Assembly: GCF_031846585.1 (NCBI RefSeq)
Contig: NZ_JAVRHK010000011.1
Coordinates: 1 to 64,000 of the forward strand
Direction: 5' to 3'
Length of the DNA stretch: 64,000 bases
From: Autumnicola musiva
Lineage (GTDB): Bacteria; Bacteroidota; Bacteroidia; Flavobacteriales; Flavobacteriaceae
This document shows positions 27,135-36,554 of this stretch, piece by piece (position 1 is the stretch's first letter; every line of letters begins with the position of its first letter). Below the pieces are notes generated by a model. The model made no database searches. It was not told the origin of the DNA and saw only the letters and a program-made list of their open reading frames with translations. Both the position numbers and the translations under genes were made by a program.

Positions 27135-30100
27135 ATGAAACAGTTCTTCTTTTTGTTTTTAATCTTTCTTAGCTCCAATATTTATAGCCAGACTCCAGAA
27201 AAAATGAGCTATCAGGCAATAGTAAGAAATAGCACGGATGAATTATTGGTTAATAAAGACGTTAACTTAATTATTCTAATAAGGCAAGGTTCACCCAGAG
27301 GAACTATCCTATACAGCGAAAAACATAACACCAGTACCAACAGAAATGGTTTAGTCAGCCTTCAGATTGGTACCGGACTGCCGGAAATAGGAAGGTTTTC
27401 CAATATCGACTGGAGCCAGGGTCCCTATTTTGTCGAAAACCAGGTGGATATTCTGAACAATGGTAATTTTAGTATTACTGGTATAAGTCAAATGCTTAGT
27501 GTTCCTTATGCGTTACATGCTAAATCTGCTGATGCTTTTAATGGAGTAATTTCAGCAGCACAAATTCATGACCTTCCTAACTATTTAGATAATGGCATAG
27601 ATGGTAATGAAACAATGTTTAAAGACTGGGATAAAAATTATGCAGATGATTTTTCAGGAAAGTATGAAGATTTAATTGGCATTCCGAAAATTTATACTTC
27701 CATGGAAGTCGATAGTTTGTTACTCTCCGTACAAGGAGGAGAGGGAGTTGTACAATCGCTCCAATTGGAGAATGAAAAACTCACAATTTCAGGTGGAAAT
27801 TCCGTTACCTTCGCAAACTGGGACACCGATGTGGAAGATGATTTTTCAGGAAATTATGATGACTTGGAAAACAAGCCAGAAATGTTCAATGGAAATTATG
27901 AAGACCTTCAGAATCAGCCTGTACTGTTCAGTGGAAATTATGAGGATTTGCACAATCTCCCACAGATATATACTTCGGCAGAGGTCGATAGCCTGCTTCT
28001 TTCCGTAGAAGGCGGTGAAGGATTCGCACAGTCGCTTAACCTGGAGAATAAAGACCTTACAATTTCAGGTGGTAATTCTGTATCCTTTGAAAACTGGGAT
28101 ACCAATGCTGAAGATGATTTCTCAGGAAGTTACCGCGATCTTTCTGATATACCGAATTTCTACACTGCTGCACAGGTTGATAGCCTGCTTCTTTCCGTGG
28201 AAAGTGGTGAAGGAATTGTACAGTCGCTTCACCTGGAGAATAAAGAGCTTACAATTTCAGGGGGTAATTCTGTATCATTTGAAAATTGGGATATCAATGT
28301 TGAAGATGATTTTTCAGGAAATTTTGAAGATTTGCACAATCTCCCACAGATATATACTTCCGCAGAGGTCGATAGTCTACTTTTTTCTGTTGAAGGTGTA
28401 GAAGGAATTGTACAGTCGCTTAACCTAGAGAATAAAGAGCTTTCTATTTCAGGGGGTAATTCTGTTTCCTTTGAAAACTGGGATACCAATGCTGAAGATG
28501 ATTTTTCAGGAAGTTACCGCGATCTTTCTGATATACCGAATTTCTACACTGCTGCAAAGGTTGACAGCCTGCTTCTTTCCGTGGAAGGTGGTGAAGGAAT
28601 CACACAGTCGCTTCACCTGGAGAATAAAGAGCTTTCTATTTCAGGTGGAAATTTTGTTTCCTTTGAAAACTGGGATACCAATGCTGAAGATGATTTTTCA
28701 GGAAGTTATGATGACTTGGAAGACAAGCCAGAATTTTTTAGCGGAAACTTTGAAGACTTACAGAATAAACCAGCCTTGTTCAGCGGAAATTTTGAAGATT
28801 TAATTAATCTCCCACAGCTTTATACTTCTGCAGAAGTCGATAGTCTTCTTTTTTCTGTAGAAGGTGGAGAAGGAATCGCACAGTCGCTTCACCTGGAGAA
28901 TAAAGAGCTTACAATTTCAGGGGGTAATTCTGTTTCCTTTGAAAATTGGGACACAAATGCCGAAGATGATTTTTCAGGAAGTTATGATGACTTGGAAGAC
29001 AAGCCAGAATTTTTTAGCGGAAACTTTGAAGACTTACAGAATAAACCAGCCTTGTTCAGCGGAAATTTTGAAGATTTAATTAATCTCCCACCGCTTTATA
29101 CTTCTGCAGAAGTCGACAGTCTGCTTCTTTCTGTGGAAGGTGGAGAAGGAATCGCACAGTCGCTTCACCTGGAGAATAAAGAGCTTACAATTTCAGGGGG
29201 TAATTCTGTTTCCTTTGAAAATTGGGATACCAATGCTGAAGATGATTTTTCCGGAAATTATGGAGACCTTCAGAATAAACCGAATTTGTTCAGCGGACAA
29301 TTCAATGACCTAACCAATATTCCACATCTGTACACAGCTGAGGAGGTGGATGATTTACTTGCTAATCTTAAAAACAATGCTTCGGCTCCTCAGGAATTAA
29401 GTCTGGATAAGAATCAGCTTTCTATATCCCAAGGAAATAATGTCTCCTTCGAAAGTTGGGATACGAATGCTGAAGATGATTTTGATGGTAAATATTCCAG
29501 TCTTTTAGATGCCCCTTCCATATATACGAAATCTGAAGTGGATAATCTTCTTTCAAATAAGCCAGAGTCAGACAAGGATAATCAATTTCTTACACTGAAT
29601 GAAGATCAACTTACAATTTCGAATGGAAATACAGTTGCCTTCGATGAGTGGGACAGAGATGTTACGGACGATTTTTCAGGAGATTATAACGATCTGAGGA
29701 ATAAACCCGAGTTCTACATGAGTACCACTATTGTTGATTCCATAAAGGAAGTTTCGAATAAAATTGAAATCACGAATGAAGATGCCGGTGTTCTTTTCAT
29801 AAGTAATTCACCTACAAATGATACTGTTGTTATTCCAAATAAGTTAAAATTTGAGGGTCAGGTAGTCAGATTTGAAGCTCAAAATTCAGGAGATATTGTC
29901 TTAGATGCAGCTAAAATAATTCTTTACGACCTTAATAGGAATGAAGTTAAAGATCCCCATTTGCGAAAGGGAGCTATCCGTCAAATTTCAGATAATGCCT
30001 GGATTTTAGAAGGAAACCAAATCTCTATTATTTCACAGGACACCCAGTTTATTGATGTAACCACTGATCTTGTAGCATTAATAGATGCTAAAAAAAATGC

Positions 30101-31742
30101 CGTTGGTAATGGTATAGAAGACGATGCCCCTGCTCTTCAATCAGCTATTTATGCCGGAGCACAGTTTAAGAAAACAATTTATCTGCCTGCAGGCAAGTAT
30201 AAGATCAATTCTCAAATTCAATTAAGTTCTTCTGGCCTGCATATAAAAGGTGCTGGGATGGATAAAACTTTTATTATTTACGACTCTTCTTACAAAGGTT
30301 CTGGAGCATTATTCCAGTCTAATGGGAAAAGTGATATTACATTCGAAGATCTCTCTATTTCAGGTAATAAGAAAGAGGTAGAAGCTGCTGTTCAAATTAA
30401 TTCCTATCCAAATAATAATAAAAGAATAGGATTTGAACGAGTAAGAATTTTTAACTTTTGGGGACATGGTATTATGTTAGGACATGGAAATGATAAATCA
30501 TGGTCAAATGATGAAGTAATCATTCAAAACTGTAAACTTTACAATATTGGTAGTCCTTCCAGCCCTATTTCCTTTACTGACCATGATACCTCCAGATTCA
30601 ATGCTATTCATCTACAGCAGGATACAAGGAAATTGCTAATTACAGGAAATACTATTTACAACTGCTCAGGAGATGGAATATTTGGCTGGGGATGGAGTGA
30701 TACAAGTGATAATTTTCCAGCGGAATCTCATGGTGATTGGATTATAACTGGTAATAATATCACTCGCTGTTGGATGGGTATTGAAATTAATGGAAATGGA
30801 CTGCCACAGAAAATTAGCATCCAAAATAACATAATAAAATATCCTACAAGAAACTATGGTTATTGCTTATCTATTGATTCTCAATTTGGTCATATTTCTA
30901 ATAATACCTTAGTAACAAATGATAGATGTGCTATTGAAGGAACTATAAACCAGGGAAGCATTTCCAACAACATAATTAATATAAGTGCTTTTAAAGATGG
31001 TGGTAATGGGCTTGCTCCTAATGCGAAGCCTAGTAGTAGTAATAGAATTGCAGCTATGGAATTATACGGATTTGCTGTAAAAGTTACAGGAAATAACATT
31101 ACTCTTGAACGAAAAAATCCCAATAGCTTCACGCCCGCAGAATTTAATGGTATAAAAATTATCAGTACTACTACAGATCCTTCCTCACAACCTACCTCAT
31201 TCGATGGAATAGATGGTAATCCAGGGTATTGGCATATTAGTGACAATTATATTCATGGTTTTACTCATAAAGCCGTTGATGCTACCAATTCTAAAATTTA
31301 TAAGGTATACATTCGGGGAAATACTTTTACCAGTCGTAATGCAGTAGAAAGTCCAATTCAGATATATGGATATGACTGGGTGGTTAAAGGGAATATTTTT
31401 GATCTTACCGCTTCAATACCAAAGGATCGATTTCATGGGGCGGTAAGAGTTTTCGCTGGCCAGAGTAATAATACACGTTCAATAGTATCTGAAAACACCA
31501 TTATCAATGATGTATGGCAATTTTTAAATACAGATAAATTCATTGCCTTTAAAAATGACTTTGTAATGAATAATGGGCTGGCATATACTTCCTATCCATA
31601 TCCAGCTATGACGGAAGCACAAAAGGGTTCAATCGAGAAGCTACATGAAGGTATGATGATTTATCAAAAAGATGGTACAAAAGGTATCTACTTATATAAC
31701 GGACAATCATGGATCTTGCAGCAAAATTTATTACCGCAGTAA
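27135..31742 (+). CDS. Large secreted repeat protein with a right-handed beta-helix domain
   Basis: The gene encodes 1535 residues. A signal peptide (1-18, ending IYSQ) is followed by a head domain (about 20-140) beginning TPEKMSYQAIVRNS, a form common at the start of Bacteroidetes tail-fibre-like surface proteins. Residues about 170-865 are repeats: a 64-residue core (YTSAEVDSLLLSVEGGEG, then LTISGGNSVSFENWDTNAED) with zero or two 14-residue inserts of the FSGNFEDLQNKPAL type. Residues about 985-1500 look like a pectate-lyase-3 / parallel beta-helix domain: DAPALQSAIYAGAQFKKTIY, LPAGKYKINSQI and many ITGNxI rungs. The end (GMMIYQKDGTKGIYLYNGQS) is also tail-fibre-like. It resembles a phage tailspike in plan and may bind, trim or epimerise one of the adjacent polysaccharides, or be an adhesin. 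Catalytic residues cannot be named. No type IX C-terminal sorting domain is evident. Confidence 0.75.
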   Translation: MKQFFFLFLIFLSSNIYSQTPEKMSYQAIVRNSTDELLVNKDVNLIILIRQGSPRGTILYSEKHNTSTNRNGLVSLQIGTGLPEIGRFSNIDWSQGPYFVENQVDILNNGNFSITGISQMLSVPYALHAKSADAFNGVISAAQIHDLPNYLDNGIDGNETMFKDWDKNYADDFSGKYEDLIGIPKIYTSMEVDSLLLSVQGGEGVVQSLQLENEKLTISGGNSVTFANWDTDVEDDFSGNYDDLENKPEMFNGNYEDLQNQPVLFSGNYEDLHNLPQIYTSAEVDSLLLSVEGGEGFAQSLNLENKDLTISGGNSVSFENWDTNAEDDFSGSYRDLSDIPNFYTAAQVDSLLLSVESGEGIVQSLHLENKELTISGGNSVSFENWDINVEDDFSGNFEDLHNLPQIYTSAEVDSLLFSVEGVEGIVQSLNLENKELSISGGNSVSFENWDTNAEDDFSGSYRDLSDIPNFYTAAKVDSLLLSVEGGEGITQSLHLENKELSISGGNFVSFENWDTNAEDDFSGSYDDLEDKPEFFSGNFEDLQNKPALFSGNFEDLINLPQLYTSAEVDSLLFSVEGGEGIAQSLHLENKELTISGGNSVSFENWDTNAEDDFSGSYDDLEDKPEFFSGNFEDLQNKPALFSGNFEDLINLPPLYTSAEVDSLLLSVEGGEGIAQSLHLENKELTISGGNSVSFENWDTNAEDDFSGNYGDLQNKPNLFSGQFNDLTNIPHLYTAEEVDDLLANLKNNASAPQELSLDKNQLSISQGNNVSFESWDTNAEDDFDGKYSSLLDAPSIYTKSEVDNLLSNKPESDKDNQFLTLNEDQLTISNGNTVAFDEWDRDVTDDFSGDYNDLRNKPEFYMSTTIVDSIKEVSNKIEITNEDAGVLFISNSPTNDTVVIPNKLKFEGQVVRFEAQNSGDIVLDAAKIILYDLNRNEVKDPHLRKGAIRQISDNAWILEGNQISIISQDTQFIDVTTDLVALIDAKKNAVGNGIEDDAPALQSAIYAGAQFKKTIYLPAGKYKINSQIQLSSSGLHIKGAGMDKTFIIYDSSYKGSGALFQSNGKSDITFEDLSISGNKKEVEAAVQINSYPNNNKRIGFERVRIFNFWGHGIMLGHGNDKSWSNDEVIIQNCKLYNIGSPSSPISFTDHDTSRFNAIHLQQDTRKLLITGNTIYNCSGDGIFGWGWSDTSDNFPAESHGDWIITGNNITRCWMGIEINGNGLPQKISIQNNIIKYPTRNYGYCLSIDSQFGHISNNTLVTNDRCAIEGTINQGSISNNIINISAFKDGGNGLAPNAKPSSSNRIAAMELYGFAVKVTGNNITLERKNPNSFTPAEFNGIKIISTTTDPSSQPTSFDGIDGNPGYWHISDNYIHGFTHKAVDATNSKIYKVYIRGNTFTSRNAVESPIQIYGYDWVVKGNIFDLTASIPKDRFHGAVRVFAGQSNNTRSIVSENTIINDVWQFLNTDKFIAFKNDFVMNNGLAYTSYPYPAMTEAQKGSIEKLHEGMMIYQKDGTKGIYLYNGQSWILQQNLLPQ
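27751..29400 (+). repeat. Tandem repeat array inside the beta-helix protein gene
   Basis: The anchor (T/C)ACAGTCGCT-like sequence recurs at 27751, 28027, 28219, 28411, 28603, 28879 and 29155, then a degenerate copy at about 29389. Spacings are 276, 192, 192, 192, 276, 276 and about 234 bp. The 84-bp difference equals two 42-bp (14-codon) sub-repeats. The two last 276-bp units are nearly identical in DNA, so recent duplication or exchange is likely. Confidence 0.85.
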
Positions 31743-31810
31743 AAATGGGAGTAAAATCTCTAAATCACCAGGTTCAATTAAAAAGAAGAAATTCATGCTC
31801 CATTTATTAA

Positions 31811-32239
31811 TCAAAATTTCTTCATTTTATACTCATATGAATTTTGAGAAAAACTTACTGTTGTTGAATCTAAGAGGATAAAATTATACTTCATCCTGTA
31901 ATTTATCATTTCCCCTTCAAAAGTGGTAAAAATAAATTCGTACTTATTTTCCGAAACTATGTTTTCTTCTATACTGGCAGAAGCATTAGACCTCGCTTGT
32001 GAGTTTTTTGCGGTATTTAATAGATCAAATACATTTGCTCCGCCCCAGGTAATAATCTTTATATTATCTTCTGAAATTTCAAGTTCATGGCATAAAGAAC
32101 CACACAATTCGTATTGTTTCCAAGACCCTTGTAACCATTCGGGTGGATGGAGGGCTATTTTTGATGGCTGTGCGGTATCATCAGAACTACAGCCCAAGCT
32201 TAAACTACAAAATATAAAAATTATTAAAACTCTTTTCAT
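31811..32239 (-). CDS. Small lipoprotein of unknown function
   Basis: From the ATG at 32239 the protein has 142 residues. The lipoprotein signal MKRVLIIFIFCSLSLGC ends at Cys17 and is followed by SSDD, fitting surface display in Bacteroidota. The longer frame back to 32422 would overlap the upstream gene and lose this signal. The mature part (PPEWLQGSWKQYELCG, ELEISEDNIKIITWGG) looks like a small lipocalin-like beta fold, but no family is certain. It is the last gene of locus B, 25 nt after the aldo/keto-reductase-like gene, and converges with the beta-helix gene. Confidence 0.65.
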   Translation of the reverse strand: MKRVLIIFIFCSLSLGCSSDDTAQPSKIALHPPEWLQGSWKQYELCGSLCHELEISEDNIKIITWGGANVFDLLNTAKNSQARSNASASIEENIVSENKYEFIFTTFEGEMINYRMKYNFILLDSTTVSFSQNSYEYKMKKF

Positions 32240-32264
32240 TCCATGTTGTTTAATTATAGTTCCC

Positions 32265-33173
32265 TCAATAGTTCTTAATGCCTGTAGTTTCATGTTTTGG
32301 TGATTTTTCCAGCATTTTAGTATCAAACGAATGAATATAAGAAACGGTATTTTCAATATTTGCCCTGGAAGAAGCACCAAAAAGAATTGATTCAATATTG
32401 GGGAGATTACAAACATAATCAATAGCCTCTTTAGGAGGAATAGCCCCTCCTCCCAACACCTGCATAGCTATGGCTCTTACCTTGCGTGTGGCAAGGGTTT
32501 TTTCATATAATTCCTGTCCTCCAGACATTCGAAAATTTGCTTTGTTAATAGAGGAACAGATAATTGGGTTTTCAATACCTGCTTCTTCCAAGACATCTAG
32601 TAATTTAGGCATATTCATTGTAATAAATCCAGCCTCTGCACCATATTTTTTAGCAATATAATCATGGAATCCTTTCAATATTTCGACCATACCTAATCCA
32701 AGCAATAAATCGGTAATGACATTTTGTAAAAAGATGACAGGTGTATTAATTCCTTTGAACATCTTCATCTCTGCATCTATTAAAACTTCCATAATTCTTA
32801 GGTAATCTTTAGAAACAAAAGCCATCCCGCCTTTAAACATAGTTCCAAAAAAATTACCAGGGACATACTGTTTAACGGTACCTGCGATACCTAACTCCGT
32901 TACTGCATTAGCATACTTATGAGCATAAGGCATACAGGGATAGATATTAAAATTTCTGTATTTCTCAGGATTAGCTCTTATGATGTTACAAATTCTTGCA
33001 ATTCTATCGTGGGTGGTACACATGAAGGTATTTATACCGGCATCCCGGGCGTAATCTAAAGTGCGAATTATAGCTTCATCATCTTTAAATTTTATTGATT
33101 GAGCGCGAGATTTTTCATCTGAAATATGATTTACAGCGAAAAATTGATTATCCCCATACAAAATTCTTTCCAT
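32265..33173 (-). CDS. Aldo/keto-reductase-like TIM-barrel protein of locus B
   Basis: The gene encodes 302 residues. It starts MERILYGDNQFFAVNHISDE and shows a pattern expected of a (beta/alpha)8 barrel: RDAGINTFMCTTHDR, FITMNMPKLLDVLEEAGIEN and the late VCNLPNIESILFGASSRANI, which resembles the cofactor-binding end of aldo/keto reductases. The classic D-Y-K-H set is not obvious, so the chemistry is uncertain. It overlaps the Gfo/Idh/MocA oxidoreductase gene by 26 bp and is surely co-translated with it. The two probably modify a nucleotide sugar or a sugar substituent for the locus B polymer. Confidence 0.6.
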   Translation of the reverse strand: MERILYGDNQFFAVNHISDEKSRAQSIKFKDDEAIIRTLDYARDAGINTFMCTTHDRIARICNIIRANPEKYRNFNIYPCMPYAHKYANAVTELGIAGTVKQYVPGNFFGTMFKGGMAFVSKDYLRIMEVLIDAEMKMFKGINTPVIFLQNVITDLLLGLGMVEILKGFHDYIAKKYGAEAGFITMNMPKLLDVLEEAGIENPIICSSINKANFRMSGGQELYEKTLATRKVRAIAMQVLGGGAIPPKEAIDYVCNLPNIESILFGASSRANIENTVSYIHSFDTKMLEKSPKHETTGIKNY

Positions 33174-34191
33174 TGGATATTTTTTTTGAATTTTCTTTAA
33201 TAATTGATATGGCCTTATCGGTTAATGAGGCACTTTCAAAAGTATTTATATTATTGGGTACTTTACCCTCAATAGATTTTATAAAATAATCAACCTGTGC
33301 TGAATATTCTTCACCTCTCAGGTAAAAATCTACATGTTCAGTCAAATCTGTCACATATCTGACATTCCACCCTTTAGTATAGCCTTCAGGACAATCATCC
33401 ATTTTAAAATATACCTTCAGTTCATTAGCATCTGAAATAATTTTACCCTTATTCCCAATAATAGTTACTGAAGTGGACATTTTGCGATACGTCTCATCAC
33501 TCCAGTTTACAGAAATCATTCCTGATACATGGTTACGCAATTCAAGCAAAGAATATACAGCATCGTCAACCTTATTGGAATAAAATGATTTGATTATAGT
33601 GCCCTTAGCAGCACTTACCGGTGCAATCAGATCATTAATCAGATCTATAACATGGGAAGCATAATCCATAAGGCAGCCTCCACCTTCCATAGGATTTGAG
33701 CGCCAGGTATCTTGTTTTTTCTTTACTACAACTGGTCCATAGGCTTCCCCAACAAAATGCTGTATTTCTCCCAAATGCCCTTGCCTAATAATTCTTTTTA
33801 CCTCCTTAAAAGTGCCAATAAACTTGTTGTGGTAGCCCACTTGATTTATGAGATTCATTGAAGAAGCGATTTGTGCCAACTCCTCTCCCTGTTCATATCC
33901 AAGGCAGAAAGGTTTTTCCGCAAAAACATGAATGCGTCTCTGCAACAATTCCTTTATAAACGGGTAGTGAAATTTAGTGGGTACAGCAACAAAAATGGCA
34001 TCAGGTTTAGTTTCATCTACCATTTTTAAATAATCAGTATAACAAGCAAAGGAACTGTATTTCTCCATTCCTCCAAGTAACATTTTAGAGGTGTCACATA
34101 CTCCTACTACTTCGACATCCGGATGGGCACCTAAAATGGATAAATGCGATATTCCCATTTTTCCCACACCGACTATAGCGACTTTAATCAT
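33148..34191 (-). CDS. Gfo/Idh/MocA-family oxidoreductase
   Basis: The gene encodes 347 residues. A Rossmann start IKVAIVGVGKMGISHLSILG, then FVAVPTKFHYPFIKELLQ and the conserved EKPFC (catalytic Lys of the EKP motif) define the family. The C-terminal domain has the family's GGGCLMDYASHVIDLIND helix with the expected His. It oxidises or reduces a sugar or nucleotide sugar with NAD(P). It overlaps the next gene (aldo/keto-reductase-like), so the two products may catalyse consecutive steps. The substrate is unknown. Confidence 0.82.
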   Translation of the reverse strand: MIKVAIVGVGKMGISHLSILGAHPDVEVVGVCDTSKMLLGGMEKYSSFACYTDYLKMVDETKPDAIFVAVPTKFHYPFIKELLQRRIHVFAEKPFCLGYEQGEELAQIASSMNLINQVGYHNKFIGTFKEVKRIIRQGHLGEIQHFVGEAYGPVVVKKKQDTWRSNPMEGGGCLMDYASHVIDLINDLIAPVSAAKGTIIKSFYSNKVDDAVYSLLELRNHVSGMISVNWSDETYRKMSTSVTIIGNKGKIISDANELKVYFKMDDCPEGYTKGWNVRYVTDLTEHVDFYLRGEEYSAQVDYFIKSIEGKVPNNINTFESASLTDKAISIIKENSKKISNGKNFVWG

Positions 34192-34232
34192 AGTTTATAT
34201 TCATTATTAGTTAGTAATAATTTCTTTCTGTA

Positions 34233-35246
34233 TTAACAGGATCTAAATTTAACAGGTTCCAATTCTTGCTTTTTATCAAGCTCAATAAGCTGATCTACAA
34301 AATGATTGATTGTCCTGTGATGTGTTTCAGGGATTATATTTCGTATCCTTTCAAAATGTTCTAATAGAGAATCAGGCCTTGAAGATGGATCAAATAGAAT
34401 GGTATTGTCACTATTAAAATATTTGTAGTGCCTTACATGACTATTATTGGTGATAATTTTGGTTTGTGAACTCAATGCTTCAAAACACCTTATAGTTATA
34501 CCTGTCTGACTCGGATGGGCAAAATCTATTGTAAAATTGGATTCCCTAAGTATCCTGATATAATCTTCATAAGGGAGAGATTTAAAGGAAATGTACTTCC
34601 AGAACCTTATGTATAAAAAAGGATTTTTTATAAAATTTTGAAGAAAAAGAATTATATTTTGCTCATAGATGTATATGAACGCTTCCTTTTCTGATATAGC
34701 ATTTAAAACGCTACTAATATATTTAAGACGATCGGAATGATTTCGGACGATTGCAGAAATTTGGTAGTTTATTTTTTTAGCCGAAGACGACTCAGGCATC
34801 GAGGAAAAAAGTTCTATAATTTGCAAATCATGCTTTTGGGCATCGCGGTAATCGAAAGTATAAAAATTATCAACTTGTTTATACCATCTAAGGGGAGCAG
34901 GGTGGTATTTGAAGGAGTCAAACGTATAACTCACAACTTTAGTTGAAACTCTTTTTAATTGTTCAATTAATTGGGTGCTCATTCCCCTCCCTTTTACAAT
35001 AATGACAAGATCATAGGATTTATTTTTAATAAATTTTTTAATGATCTTTTTTTTGGTCATTCGGAGTAAGAGAGGAATTCCCAGTTTGCCCATGATTTTC
35101 CCAAAGGTATTCTCTGGATATTCATGGTTAGCAATAACTACATTATAATTTTTTAAAGTTAAAGCTTGCTTAAGATGTTCAGAGTAAGAATAAAATGATG
35201 TTGGCACAATGAGCAGGCAACTCTTAGATGTTTTATTTATCATCAT
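34233..35246 (-). CDS. Probable glycosyltransferase (GT-B, CgeB-like)
   Basis: The gene encodes 337 residues. The N-terminal half carries YSEHLKQALTLKNYNVVIAN and YDLVIIVKGRGMSTQLIEQL. The C-terminal half has NFTIDFAHPSQTGITIRCFE and ALSSQTKIITNN, matching the donor-binding region of GT-B enzymes of the CgeB/glycosyl transferase 1 type, with the conserved RCFEAL motif. It lies in the transferase cluster of locus B, 42 bp upstream of the Gfo/Idh/MocA gene. It probably adds a side sugar; no substrate can be given. Confidence 0.62.
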   Translation of the reverse strand: MMINKTSKSCLLIVPTSFYSYSEHLKQALTLKNYNVVIANHEYPENTFGKIMGKLGIPLLLRMTKKKIIKKFIKNKSYDLVIIVKGRGMSTQLIEQLKRVSTKVVSYTFDSFKYHPAPLRWYKQVDNFYTFDYRDAQKHDLQIIELFSSMPESSSAKKINYQISAIVRNHSDRLKYISSVLNAISEKEAFIYIYEQNIILFLQNFIKNPFLYIRFWKYISFKSLPYEDYIRILRESNFTIDFAHPSQTGITIRCFEALSSQTKIITNNSHVRHYKYFNSDNTILFDPSSRPDSLLEHFERIRNIIPETHHRTINHFVDQLIELDKKQELEPVKFRSC

Positions 35247-35292
35247 ATAATAGGTGCTATAATTTTCTAAATGGGTAATATCTCCTTTGGAT

Positions 35293-36435
35293 TCACTTGT
35301 AGAGTCCTTTGCTCTTCATTTCTTCTATCGATAATTCGTATTTGTCTTCATATACATCCTGATTTTCCACCCATTTGCAGAACATGTTCAATCCTTCCTG
35401 AAAAGAAAATTTTGGGTTGTACCCTAGCATTACTTTTATTTTTGATAGATCTGCATAGTTATGGCGTATATCTCCTAAACGATAGTTTCCGGAAATAGAT
35501 ATATCCACTGAAGCTCCGTAAATATTTTTCAGGAGATTAGCTACTGTCAGTACATTAATAGGTTTGTCAGACCCAACGTTAAATACCTGGAAATTTGCTT
35601 CATCTTTAACTAAACCTAAAACAGTGGCATCAACAACATCATCAATGTAAACAAAGTCTCTACTTTCTTTACCATCCTCAAAAATGTTAATATTATTATT
35701 GTTCTTCATTTGGGTACTGAAGATTGACAAAATTCCAGTATAAGGATTACCTAAGGACTGCCCTGGACCATAAACGTTTTGATAGCGGAAAGCAACAGCT
35801 GGTATATTTAGTGACTTACCAACGGTTAGTACCATATCCTCTTGCACTTGCTTTGTTATACCGTAAAGTGATGTGGGATGCTTTTTAGATTCTTCATCAG
35901 TCGACAATAGAGTCAGAGGACCTTTACAAATAGGGCATTTGCACTCAAAATCACCATTGCTCAAATCCACATCTTTTCTTTCGTTTGGAAAGACCTCTCC
36001 ATGAGTCTCACAGAGATACTTACCTTCTCCATAAATTGCCCTGGAAGATGCAACGATCATTTTTTTTATGTTATGTTCTGTATTGGCTAAAAGGTCGAGC
36101 ATTAAGCTTGTTCCTCCTATATTAACGTCCACATACTTATGAATTTGATACATGGACTGTCCGGTCCCCGTTTCTGCTGCCAAGTGAATAATTACATCCT
36201 GCCCCTGTAAGGCTTGTATCCAATCTTCCTTAATATTTACAGAACCATGGATGAATTGTACTCCTGCCTTTAGCATATTTTGATAAGTTGGGGAGTTCAT
36301 TTGGCTATTTTTGTCACCGTGAATTTGCGGAGAAAGATTATCAAGAACAGTAACATTGTAGCCAAGAGCAACTAACTTATGACAGAGGTTAGAACCAATA
36401 AAACCGGCACCTCCTGTAATCAGGATATTTTTCAT
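35293..36435 (-). CDS. NAD-dependent sugar epimerase, dTDP-L-rhamnose 4-epimerase-like
   Basis: From the ATG at 36435 the protein has 380 residues and begins MKNILITGGAGFIGSNLC, the normal SDR start; an ATG 51 nt upstream gives an unlikely extension. The catalytic Ser lies in VASSRAIYGEG and the Tyr/Lys pair in YGITK (Tyr191, Lys195). Between them is an insert with Cys142, His145, Cys165, Cys167 and Cys170 (CETH, then CKCPIC), a zinc-knuckle-like feature I associate with the WbiB-type dTDP-L-rhamnose 4-epimerases. The product would be dTDP-6-deoxy-L-talose. rmlA and rmlC in the same operon support a dTDP-rhamnose-derived sugar. Confidence 0.72.
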   Translation of the reverse strand: MKNILITGGAGFIGSNLCHKLVALGYNVTVLDNLSPQIHGDKNSQMNSPTYQNMLKAGVQFIHGSVNIKEDWIQALQGQDVIIHLAAETGTGQSMYQIHKYVDVNIGGTSLMLDLLANTEHNIKKMIVASSRAIYGEGKYLCETHGEVFPNERKDVDLSNGDFECKCPICKGPLTLLSTDEESKKHPTSLYGITKQVQEDMVLTVGKSLNIPAVAFRYQNVYGPGQSLGNPYTGILSIFSTQMKNNNNINIFEDGKESRDFVYIDDVVDATVLGLVKDEANFQVFNVGSDKPINVLTVANLLKNIYGASVDISISGNYRLGDIRHNYADLSKIKVMLGYNPKFSFQEGLNMFCKWVENQDVYEDKYELSIEEMKSKGLYK

Positions 36436-36554
36436 AATAATTGTTCTTTTTTGAAGATCGAATTGATGAGTAAAAGATTTTTTCAACCAACAGTGTTGAT
36501 TTTTAGATTAGCAAATGAATATATTTTAGCAGGGTTATGCTATGTTTTAGAATT

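Noticed and set aside
28015..29079. Several long plus-strand frames in the repeat region, repeating the same residues
   Set aside because: They are out-of-frame translations of the 192/276-bp repeats, not separate genes.
27751..29400. Possible CRISPR array because of regular repeats
   Set aside because: Repeats are contiguous, 192-276 bp long and in frame within a coding sequence; there are no short repeats with unique spacers.
32240..32422. Longer start of the small lipoprotein (ATG at 32422)
   Set aside because: It would overlap the upstream gene by about 160 bp and hide a clear lipoprotein signal that begins at 32239.
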